Both the position numbers and the translations under genes were made by a program. From a virus: a stretch of 21,786 nt of DNA. The stretch lies in the IMG/VR virus record IMGVR_UViG_3300020450_000111, positions 1 to 21,786 of that record; one strand, written 5' to 3'. The notes under the pieces were generated by a model. That model saw nothing but the letters and a program-made list of their open reading frames with translations, had not been told where the DNA came from and did no database searches. Each line of letters begins with the position of its first letter. Within the stretch, counting starts at the first letter, position 1. This document shows positions 8,019 to 14,674 of this stretch, piece by piece.

Positions 8019-8744
8019 TTATCCTGTAAAAATAAAGGGGGATATGCCCGCCGCATAATTAGCGTTTGGGTACATTGCTAATTCTGGAAAGTTGTAACCG
8101 CCTGTTTGCACCGCCGTTGTCGGAGCGGCAGGAACTTGCCCTGCATAGAAAGCCGAAGTGTCATCGAGCAGCCCGCCCATCGTGCCAAGCGCATTTGCAT
8201 AAAAATCTGGATTGCCTGTAAAGCTATAGCCTGGAAGCTGACCAGGCAAAGGTGCGGGGCCAAAATTTGTTGGGCCTGTCATGTTTGTTTGCACATCTTG
8301 GCCTGTCGTTTGGTCGAATGTAGCCATTGGCGCAGTAACGGTTGAAACGGGAAATGGCTGAGTGTTTATAGCGTCTGCCCCAGGAAACACACCGTTAACA
8401 AAACTTGAGAGCGGGCGGCCTAACTCATCCGCCATATCAAAACTTGCCCGCCCTTCTGTTTGTCCTCTGTCTAAGTAATGTTGCTGCGCTATCTGGCTTG
8501 TTCTTGCGCCAAAATCTGCGCCTGGTGCTATGCCTTCTGATCTCGCAGTATCGGCGGCAAACTGAAGAACATCAGGATTAGCTTGCATATATTGTTGCTC
8601 TGGCGTAAGTACCGTTGTTGCCCGCATGTTGGCAAGCGAGGCTTCTTGTTGTTTGCTGTACTGGTCGAAGAGACTTCCAGGACGAACATCAGGGAACCCC
8701 GTATTCGGGTCTATTTGCGCCAATGCTTGTTCAAAAGTAATCAT
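8019..8744 (-). CDS. Tail-region protein with NPDV...HY...G...EGR motif
   Basis: The 241-residue product has an excellent ribosome site (GAGGAA) before ATG 8744. The recognisable part is residues 51-100: YMQANPDVLQF, then AQQHYLDRGQTEGR. The Tyr...Asn-Pro-Asp-Val...His-Tyr...Gly...Glu-Gly-Arg pattern is a short helical module found in diverse bacterial secreted and surface proteins and in some phage proteins, usually in several copies; here there is one. The rest is Pro/Gly/Thr-rich and probably extended, ending in aromatic residues. It lies just upstream of the tail hub and after fibre-associated genes, so a structural tail role is likely, but I do not recognise a defined function. Confidence 0.55.
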   Translation of the reverse strand: MITFEQALAQIDPNTGFPDVRPGSLFDQYSKQQEASLANMRATTVLTPEQQYMQANPDVLQFAADTARSEGIAPGADFGARTSQIAQQHYLDRGQTEGRASFDMADELGRPLSSFVNGVFPGADAINTQPFPVSTVTAPMATFDQTTGQDVQTNMTGPTNFGPAPLPGQLPGYSFTGNPDFYANALGTMGGLLDDTSAFYAGQVPAAPTTAVQTGGYNFPELAMYPNANYAAGISPFIFTG

Positions 8745-8747
8745 GCC

Positions 8748-9017
8748 TTATTCCTCTGGCTCTGGGTCTTCCCAGTAAGGTGACCATAAAGAGTCTTGGT
8801 TGCGTTGCAAATAAGACCAAAGTTTGTCAGCATCTTTATCAAACGGTTCTGAAGTCAGAGGGTTTCGTGAGGCAATAATTATCCGATAAGTATTTACACC
8901 TTCGCCCTCTTCCCCCTCTTCAATAATAGTTTTTGCGATACTTGAACTGTCACCGTTGTCGTAAAATTCACTAACAATTTCGTAAGTTTTTCCGTTTATT
9001 TTGCGCTGGTTAGACAT
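8748..9017 (-). CDS. Small acidic hypothetical protein, 89 residues
   Basis: The frame opens at 9062, but ATG 9017 has a GGAG nine bases upstream and overlaps the preceding gene by eight bases, so I chose it. The product starts MSNQRKINGKTYEIV, a small beta-hairpin-like segment, then has an acidic patch (IEEGEEGEG), an aromatic strand YRIIIASRN, and ends in an acidic tail PYWEDPEPEE. There is no signal peptide or membrane segment. I do not recognise a family. Lying between two tail-region genes with tight spacing, it is probably a minor tail component or assembly factor. Confidence 0.5.
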   Translation of the reverse strand: MSNQRKINGKTYEIVSEFYDNGDSSSIAKTIIEEGEEGEGVNTYRIIIASRNPLTSEPFDKDADKLWSYLQRNQDSLWSPYWEDPEPEE

Positions 9018-9363
9018 CGCTTTCAACTCCGAATACATATGTATTATAACTACCCCCAACATTCTTAACGGATGTTCCAGCTAATAACGTGATCTGTGGG
9101 CTGTCTGTTCCAGTTTTGTATTGCTGTGGCCCTGAGGAGAAACCGCTATAGTGTTCTACATCTACACCGTTTGCGGTTAAGTAAGATCTATAGTAATCGC
9201 CTTGTTGGCTTCCAGCATTACTCACCCAGCCACGAAACACCCTAGAGTCTGGCACAGTATAAATCACAGCGTTGTTTGTGCTTCCGGCTAACGCTATTTG
9301 CTTGTCCGGTGTTGGGTTTGAACCAACGGCCGCAGAGGCGGGGACATCAATTGGAGTTAACAT
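9010..9363 (-). CDS. Small tail-associated beta protein, 117 residues
   Basis: ATG 9363 follows AAGGAAAGGAAA, a strong ribosome site. The protein is rich in Ser, Thr, Gly and Val with alternating hydrophobic residues (NAVIYTVPDSRVFRGWVSNA; DSPQITLLAGTSVKNVGG), which indicates a beta-sandwich domain with no charged helices. Domains of this type, with strands like VIYTVP and ITLLAGT, occur in phage fibre-tip and baseplate decoration proteins. It directly follows the putative receptor-binding protein with a 14-base gap, so it may decorate or chaperone that protein. No named family is assigned. Confidence 0.55.
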   Translation of the reverse strand: MLTPIDVPASAAVGSNPTPDKQIALAGSTNNAVIYTVPDSRVFRGWVSNAGSQQGDYYRSYLTANGVDVEHYSGFSSGPQQYKTGTDSPQITLLAGTSVKNVGGSYNTYVFGVESDV

Positions 9364-9377
9364 TACATTTCCTTTCC

Positions 9378-11045
9378 TTATTGATCACTTAATATTGCGG
9401 TGACCCTACATCGTAAACTTGGTGCTTTCGTATAGGTACGAGCAGACCGTTGAGCGTTTGTGGGGGCTACGTTAAAAACTGCAAAATCGGAATCAAAACC
9501 ACCGGCTGCAGTTTCTGTCGTTAACTTGGTCGGACCTGCATTAAGATCATTTGGGTTGAAACGATGAACTTGGTAGTAGTCGGGGGTCCCACTGTTTTTG
9601 AAATAATGGTTCTCACTGCCGTCAACAAAAAAAGTATTATAACTATGTGCGTTATACGAAGCGAATGCACTATTTGCTAGTATATCGCCCCAATCAATTT
9701 CACCGTTATTACTGCCAACGTTATTAAAAACACTTGAGGCAACATTTATCAGTGACGCACTCGCTACTGCGACTGCGTGTAAGCCATGTGTTCCAATTAT
9801 GGGGCCATGAGTAGCAAAACCTTCCTCCATTTCAGCTTGCGTGAATGTAAAAACCATTCGCTTCCTATTCCCGCGATTATAATAAATTAAATATCTCGCA
9901 AGCCCTGTGTCGAAGGTTAAACGCAAGTCTTGATATTGTTGATTGGAGTAGTAATTTACAAAAGCATTGACCATATTTACTGCAGAGCCAGAATTGTTGC
10001 CAAACGGGTCAGTTCCGTTTTGATGCGAACTGGTCGAGCTGAGATATTGCCACCTTGGGGCTACGGTCGTTGAATTGTCGTTGACTAGAGTTTCAGGCAC
10101 TTCATACAACCATGCTCTTGAATTATTCATAGAATAGCCAAAAAGATATTTTTTTCCATTTGTATGACGGTTATGGTAAAAACCTTGTAAATGATTGTCA
10201 TAACTTGTCGGTGATTGATGCGATGGACTGTCAGCCGCGATAGCTGTCTGTCCATGCCAGTATGAACCAGAATTGCCACCGCCTGTTGTGTTTGCGGCAG
10301 TCAAGTTTGTTTCAGTTTCATCAAGGTCAATCCATCTTATTCGCGTATCACTTGGGCCTCCTTGATACATAAAAAAGATATATCTACTGCCATCAAAATG
10401 ACCCCTTTGATAGAGGTCGTAATAACCACCTAAAAATGTGCCTGTGTCTGCATTCCAAATATCAAACCCTGTTTGATTAGATGAGTAATTGTAAAACAAA
10501 ATTCGTAGGTTTAATCCATTCGCATTAGTATGAAAAATTGTGTAATTGTTAGGATAATTATAAAGTGTGTAGCCAAGATTACTACCGAATGTAACACTGC
10601 TTTTATCGACTTGTGTTTGCGTGTTTAAAGTAGGCTCGCTTTGACCAGACACACTTACGTTGACGACTTGATCTTGAATTGTTGTAAAATTTGAAGAATT
10701 GTTATTTGAATTAAAAACTTTTTCGTCTGTAAAGACGATATTTTTGGCGGTCGGTCTAATCGACAGAGTAGATGAAGGCGGCATAATTACCGAACCTTCA
10801 AGTCCTAACCGATTAGCTTGTGCGCAGTTTCCAAGCGAAGTAAATTGACCAGATGCCAAACCACTTGTCAAACCTATCGTAGCTTCAGCCGTTATAGCAT
10901 CTGTCGGCTGGCCCTGCGTTGCTTCAATGCTTTTGATCACAAGATTCGTCGTGCTGTTAGTCGTAACAATATCGTTCCGAGTCCCAGCGATCAATTCATC
11001 TGTAGTAAAAGAATGATAGCCAGCTTGTTGTATTTGATCTGCCAT
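9378..11045 (-). CDS. Putative receptor-binding tail protein, 555 residues
   Basis: The product is exceptionally rich in Asn, Ser, Thr, Tyr and Phe, poor in Lys and Glu, with many short beta-like segments (YIFFMYQGG, RIRWIDLDE, KYLFGYSMNNSRAWLYEVP, LARYLIYYNRGN). The repeated strand-turn pattern with tryptophans and aspartates looks like a beta-propeller or similar receptor-binding head rather than a coiled fibre. The N-terminal 110 residues are more regular and probably anchor it to the tail. Its codon composition looks more AT-rich than its neighbours', which is common for fast-evolving host-range genes. The start has AGAGGAAA upstream. Receptor binding is inferred from composition and its position after the fibre gene; no enzymatic motif is seen. 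Confidence 0.55.
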   Translation of the reverse strand: MADQIQQAGYHSFTTDELIAGTRNDIVTTNSTTNLVIKSIEATQGQPTDAITAEATIGLTSGLASGQFTSLGNCAQANRLGLEGSVIMPPSSTLSIRPTAKNIVFTDEKVFNSNNNSSNFTTIQDQVVNVSVSGQSEPTLNTQTQVDKSSVTFGSNLGYTLYNYPNNYTIFHTNANGLNLRILFYNYSSNQTGFDIWNADTGTFLGGYYDLYQRGHFDGSRYIFFMYQGGPSDTRIRWIDLDETETNLTAANTTGGGNSGSYWHGQTAIAADSPSHQSPTSYDNHLQGFYHNRHTNGKKYLFGYSMNNSRAWLYEVPETLVNDNSTTVAPRWQYLSSTSSHQNGTDPFGNNSGSAVNMVNAFVNYYSNQQYQDLRLTFDTGLARYLIYYNRGNRKRMVFTFTQAEMEEGFATHGPIIGTHGLHAVAVASASLINVASSVFNNVGSNNGEIDWGDILANSAFASYNAHSYNTFFVDGSENHYFKNSGTPDYYQVHRFNPNDLNAGPTKLTTETAAGGFDSDFAVFNVAPTNAQRSARTYTKAPSLRCRVTAILSDQ

Positions 11046-11057
11046 TTTTTATTTCCT

Positions 11058-12674
11058 CTATTCAAATTTCATTTGAGTTGCAACGCCGCCGCCAGCGCTT
11101 GGTGTTGACCAAGCCAGCACACCATTACCAGCGGCATCGGTTAGCACTTGCCCTGCCGCGCCGACTGTCGGCGGCAACGTAAAAACAATATTGCCAGAAA
11201 ATTGTGCATGAGGCGGAGCTTGGAGAGCGACATAATGAGCGTTATTTACCTCGCAGTAAAAGCGCACCTGACTTTGAGATCCAGTGTTTTTAACGCCCAA
11301 GATACCTGAAGAAATTGAGTGACTTTGCATATCCAAGTCACCGCCAAGCGCCGGACTCGTATCCTGCGACAATTCCGTTATAACGCCAAGGTTAGTCCTT
11401 GCGGTAGCCGCATCTGCTATATCGGAAAGATTGTTTGAGACTGTTAGAAAGTTTGAGGCTGTAACGGCAACTGCCGACCAGGCGTTATTGGCCGCGTTTC
11501 TCACTTGCATCTGGTCAAGGTCGCTCCGAAACACAAGGTCACCGGATTGCAAAGCCGTGCCATCATTGCGTTGTGTGGGAGCCGAATTTTTAGGGCCAAG
11601 ATACGTTGACGAATAATTTGTTACATCCGTAACGTTACTCGCTACAGTTGTGATCGCGTTAGTCGCTACTGTTCCATCCTGGATATCCGCCAACGTATTC
11701 ATGTTTGTGACGTTAGCAGACGTAGCAAGCGTGTTCATATCTGCAACAACATCAGTCGTAGCTAATGTGTTCATATCATTAACTACATCAGTGGTAGCCA
11801 ACGTGTTCATGTCATTAACAATATCAGCCGTTGCTAATGTGTTCATATCAGCAATAACATCTGCTTGGGCAAGCGTATTCATATCAGAAATGACATCTGC
11901 GCTTGCAAGCAAATTCATGTCATTGACAATATCAGTCGTTGCCAATGTGTTCATGTCAGAAATTACGTCAGGAACGGCAAGTGTATTCATGTCACTTATA
12001 ACATCTGCTTCGCCTAATGCTGCCATGTCAGCTAAAACATCGGTTTGAGCCAACGCCGCCATATCTGCAACGACGGCGGTTGTAGCAAGCGTGTTCATGT
12101 CATTTACAACATCAACAGTACCCAGCGTGTTCATGTCGGCTACTGCATCGGCTGTACCTAACCTTCCGATTTCAGTGTCCTTGCCCGCAACGGTTTGCAG
12201 ATTGTTATTGTTGATCTGCGCTGCAACCGTCTGCAAGTTGTTGTTATTGATTTGCGCGGCAACCGTTGCTACGTTTACACCATCAGGCAAGGTTAAACAC
12301 GTTACAGTAGTTCCGTTTGTAACCAGCAACCCAAAGAAAGCGTTTCCTAACGTTGCAGTGTTTGAGCCATTGTCGAATGTTAGCGTTTGCCCCGTGGCGT
12401 TTTCGATGATCCACCAGTTTTGTGTTGCAGGAATTGTTATCGTTGCTGCAAAGTTGCCTGTAAATTTAAACTGGCGAAAACGTATATCGTTGGTTGTGTA
12501 GTTCGTTGAGGTCAGCGTGTAGGTCGTGCCTGTAAGCGTGATCTCGTTTACGCCGTGTAGAGCCTCGTCCATAACGTCGAACAAGCCGTTTAAACCGCTT
12601 GCCAAACCCCAAGTGTTCAGCCCTTCGCCAAGTGCTTGCTTTTTATATTTGCCGCGTGTGGTAGGTGATGCCAT
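11058..12674 (-). CDS. Tail fibre protein with thirteen 12-residue repeats
   Basis: The 538 residues are organised as an N-terminal domain (1-135, with MASPTTRGKYKKQALGEGLN and WWIIENATGQTLTF, the style of podoviral fibre anchors), two exact 12-residue copies of TVAAQINNNNLQ (137-160), thirteen tandem copies of a TLATTDVVNDMN-like unit (171-326), and a C-terminal part with strands such as GDLVFRSDLDQMQVR, DIADAATARTNLGVI and GDLDMQSHSI, typical of fibre shafts. Repeats of the D-V-V-x-D-M-N-T-L type are frequent in fibres of marine phages and probably form a trimeric helical or beta-helical rod. Repeat number can change by recombination, altering fibre length. Attachment to the host surface is the expected role. 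Confidence 0.8.
   Translation of the reverse strand: MASPTTRGKYKKQALGEGLNTWGLASGLNGLFDVMDEALHGVNEITLTGTTYTLTSTNYTTNDIRFRQFKFTGNFAATITIPATQNWWIIENATGQTLTFDNGSNTATLGNAFFGLLVTNGTTVTCLTLPDGVNVATVAAQINNNNLQTVAAQINNNNLQTVAGKDTEIGRLGTADAVADMNTLGTVDVVNDMNTLATTAVVADMAALAQTDVLADMAALGEADVISDMNTLAVPDVISDMNTLATTDIVNDMNLLASADVISDMNTLAQADVIADMNTLATADIVNDMNTLATTDVVNDMNTLATTDVVADMNTLATSANVTNMNTLADIQDGTVATNAITTVASNVTDVTNYSSTYLGPKNSAPTQRNDGTALQSGDLVFRSDLDQMQVRNAANNAWSAVAVTASNFLTVSNNLSDIADAATARTNLGVITELSQDTSPALGGDLDMQSHSISSGILGVKNTGSQSQVRFYCEVNNAHYVALQAPPHAQFSGNIVFTLPPTVGAAGQVLTDAAGNGVLAWSTPSAGGGVATQMKFE
11697..12164 (-). repeat. Thirteen tandem 36-bp repeats in the tail fibre gene
   Basis: Each unit encodes a 12-residue repeat with consensus T-L-A-x-x-D-V/I-V/I-x-D-M-N. 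The Asp-Met-Asn end and the Asp-Val middle are the most constant positions; the two variable residues after Leu-Ala differ most. The units keep frame without interruption. The copies are diverged, not identical, so the array is old or under diversifying selection. Confidence 0.85.
12195..12266 (-). repeat. Two tandem 36-bp units encoding TVAAQINNNNLQ
   Basis: The two units encode identical 12-residue sequences but differ at synonymous positions in the DNA, so the amino-acid sequence is being kept. The period equals that of the larger array just downstream in the same gene. Confidence 0.85.
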
Positions 12675-12676
12675 GC

Positions 12677-12946
12677 TTAACTCACAATCGCTCTATCGGT
12701 TACTCTTCGCCAATCCGTGCCATCACTGAACGCAATGACCGAACCGCCTGTCTCATCGGATACATAAATTAGTTCTCCTGGTGTCTCTGCAGATGGGAGT
12801 TCCGCAACTACAAAACTTGCTAATCGAGGAATACGCCCTTGTCGGAAAAACGTGCTTTCAACCCGCGTCATAAACGGAGTCAAAACCGTCTGCACTTGGT
12901 TGCCCCACCTTTCCCAATTTGCGTAAGATGACGGGTTAGGAATCAT
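12677..12946 (-). CDS. Small tail-fibre-associated protein, 89 residues
   Basis: I chose ATG 12946, which overlaps the stop of the upstream adaptor as ATGA; the longer frame to 12991 would overlap it by 49 bases. The N-terminal half (IPNPSSYANWERWGNQVQTVL) is helical. The C-terminal half has PGELIYVSDETGGSVIAFSDGTDWRRVTDRAIVS. The Tyr-Val-Ser-Asp-Glu-x-Gly-Gly...Phe-x-Asp-Gly-x-x-Trp-Arg-Arg pattern is a short beta element I know from the ends of many phage fibre or neck proteins, where it closes a beta fold. Located directly before the fibre gene, it probably links the fibre or neck. Its function is not established. Confidence 0.6.
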   Translation of the reverse strand: MIPNPSSYANWERWGNQVQTVLTPFMTRVESTFFRQGRIPRLASFVVAELPSAETPGELIYVSDETGGSVIAFSDGTDWRRVTDRAIVS

Positions 12947-13569
12947 ACGACGGTCACACTCAATTGGGGCCGAACGGGAGCGCCGTTCCACCGAGCCCTA
13001 GTATCATCGCCAGCAACTTGCAACGAGGCATTGTCCATCAAGCCGACCCAAGTCTGCAACCGAACATCTTCGCCAAGGTACGGCGCACTATGAAGTGCTG
13101 ACCCATACAGATAAACGTCTGGATGATAAGTAAGCAGCCAGTTTGTATCACTGTCCACACTCAATGCTGGCAGACGTTGATAATAGGATAACAGTGCCGC
13201 CGTTGTCGTATCGGGGCGCGGCCCTAATTTTAACGTATCGCCAACGATAGTGAAATTAACCGGAGATCCCGCCGTGTTTGAGGTATGCGCGTTTTCAAAT
13301 GCGCTGGGGCTCATGTACTCAAGTCGAACGCGAGGATCACTCTGGAACACAACCGTCCTCGCCTCAATAAAGTCTGTCGGCAAAGTCGCGCTGCCGCTAC
13401 TAAAAGTAAGCGATGCCGATGCTTCCTGTCTTCGGTTGCGGAAGCGCACATCTCTATTGACTTGCGCCTCAAGCATTGCAATGAAATCAGGAATGGCAGT
13501 TGTCAAGTCGCTTCTGTTAAGCAGTGTCGCTATTGAAGTCTTGAGTTCGCCGTAGTTACTAAGTGCCAT
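12943..13569 (-). CDS. Head-tail adaptor (connector) protein
   Basis: The 208 residues start with a helical segment (YGELKTSIATLLNRSDLTTAIPDFIAMLEAQVNRDVR) followed by a beta-rich region (ASLTFSSGSATLPTDFIEARTVVF; PVNFTIVGDTLKLGPRPD) and a helical end (LLTYHPDVYLYGSALHSAPYL). This arrangement is common in podoviral proteins that bind under the portal ring, such as P22 gp4 and T7 gp11-like adaptors. Position between the capsid gene cluster and the fibres agrees. ATG 13569 directly follows the TAA of the preceding gene. I am confident of the family type from pattern and place, but have no alignment. Confidence 0.65.
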   Translation of the reverse strand: MALSNYGELKTSIATLLNRSDLTTAIPDFIAMLEAQVNRDVRFRNRRQEASASLTFSSGSATLPTDFIEARTVVFQSDPRVRLEYMSPSAFENAHTSNTAGSPVNFTIVGDTLKLGPRPDTTTAALLSYYQRLPALSVDSDTNWLLTYHPDVYLYGSALHSAPYLGEDVRLQTWVGLMDNASLQVAGDDTRARWNGAPVRPQLSVTVV

Positions 13570-13911
13570 TTAAATGTGCCTTGTACGTTTTCCAAGTTGC
13601 AGCGTGTTTACCCGCAAATGACGGTATTCGGGATCATCTAATTTACGCATGACTGCGGGCCCGTGATCCTTGTTGTAAATGTTAATCCCTTCCTCCATCC
13701 ATTTAACGATGACAGATGGCGGGATACGGGCAACGTGGTGCATCTCATTGTTGTCACCCCGCCCGACTTCTTTTGACTGTATCGCCTTGTTTGCTTCAAC
13801 AATGCTTTCAGTGTTTTTCCAGACCGTCTTTACAACGCTCGTTTCGGTAGCATCGTCGTACTGAAAGTATTCAGTCTTTTCCGGTGCATCCTCAAGGATT
13901 CGCCAACTCAT
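13570..13911 (-). CDS. Conserved neck-region protein, 113 residues, function unknown
   Basis: The product opens MSWRILEDAPEKTEYFQYDD and contains ARIPPSVIVKWMEEGINIYNKDHGPAVMRKLDDPEYRHLRV. The pattern of Ile-Pro-Pro-x-Val-x-x-x-Trp-Met-x-Glu-Gly-x-x-x-Tyr/Phe and the closing Leu-x-Asp-Pro-Glu-x-x-x-Leu-Arg recurs in small proteins encoded just after phage capsid genes; no biochemical function is established. It is all alpha or mixed, with no signal peptide or membrane segment. It overlaps the 24-residue basic peptide gene by ATGA and ends one base before the adaptor ATG. A neck or completion role is inferred. Confidence 0.6.
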   Translation of the reverse strand: MSWRILEDAPEKTEYFQYDDATETSVVKTVWKNTESIVEANKAIQSKEVGRGDNNEMHHVARIPPSVIVKWMEEGINIYNKDHGPAVMRKLDDPEYRHLRVNTLQLGKRTRHI

Positions 13912-13982
13912 TTTTTCTTCTTGCCGCCTTTTTTTGGTGGACGGCCTCTTTTTGAACCATAAGTCCCTTTTCCATAAGGCAT
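13908..13982 (-). CDS. 24-residue highly basic peptide
   Basis: ATG 13982 has a perfect AGGAG ribosome site eight bases upstream, and the frame ends in an ATGA overlap with the next gene. The sequence is MPYGKGTYGSKRG followed by RPPKKGGKKKK: no acidic residue, ten Lys or Arg residues, and a Gly/Tyr-rich start. The composition suits binding to DNA, RNA or the inner capsid surface. Similar tiny peptides, usually starting MPYGKGTYG, appear after the capsid gene of other phages; their role is not known. Because the gene starts just beyond the capsid terminator, its dose should be lower than the capsid protein. Confidence 0.75.
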   Translation of the reverse strand: MPYGKGTYGSKRGRPPKKGGKKKK

Positions 13983-13995
13983 GTGTTTTTCTCCT

Positions 13996-14025
13996 AAAAA
14001 GAAGAGAGGGGCATACACCCCTCTC
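13996..14025 (-). terminator. Rho-independent terminator after the major capsid gene
   Basis: On the minus strand, the stem GAGAGGGG / CCCCTCTC (8 base pairs, 6-base loop) is followed by TTCTTTTT at 14003-13996. It starts 10 bases after the capsid stop and ends directly against the AGGAG ribosome site of the basic peptide gene. It would cut transcription after the most abundant product, as the terminator behind gene 10 does in T7. Confidence 0.85.
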
Positions 14026-14035
14026 AAAGTTGTGA

Positions 14036-14674
14036 TTAAGCAGAAGTTGTCAAACCGACATACTTGCCGTGTGCAGCTTCGTTGAGAACCGCCAATGTGG
14101 CTTCACACATTACTGTGCGCTTCTCATTGTCACCCGTCTTACCCAACTCGTAAGTTTGGAAAGGACGGAGATAAGCAACACCGAGCATTTCAAAATCAAG
14201 CAGCAATGCAGTTTTAGCCCGCATAAAGCGATTTGCCATAATCTTGATGCCCCCTTGACCACTGAAATCTGACACGTAGATATCAGCCGAACCCATGATG
14301 GATGCACGGTCAAGTGCTGGCGCAGTGTCACGGTATAAAGTTGCTATACCAGTGAAACCAGATATTGCTTGGCGGTTAAAACTACCCGCGATAAGCACAT
14401 CTGGCTCTCCGCCAGATTCCCAACATTCAGCAATCAGAGTTTTGAAAGTAGCCTCTTCGATTGCATCACTGTTTGTCGGATCAGTCGGTGCAGCAACGCT
14501 TCCGTTAGCAGCGTTAAAGCCAGGGTTTTGCATGCCTGTTTCTCTTTTTGCCACCACGTTAGTGCTGATCCAAGACTCCAAACCAGCCATTTGAGCGGCG
14601 GTTGAAGCATCGCCCGCAGCCAAAGCTGCGTTTTGTGTTAAAGCGAATTCTAAGTCTCGCTTCAATTCCTTAGA
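14036..14674 (-). other. Exon 3 of the major capsid gene
   Basis: Codons 117-328, beginning SKELKRDLEFALTQNAALAA and ending GLTTSA before TAA. The frame is also open 3 bases upstream to a TTG (14677), which an automatic caller would take as the start of a separate 213-residue gene; that TTG is the end of intron 2. Confidence 0.85.

Noticed and set aside
11650-12048. 132-residue frame on the plus strand
   Set aside because: It is the antisense shadow of the 36-bp fibre repeats, which keep open frames on both strands; no ribosome site and opposite to all neighbours.
11697-12164. CRISPR-like array
   Set aside because: The 36-bp units are directly adjacent with no spacers, diverged, and in frame within a fibre gene.
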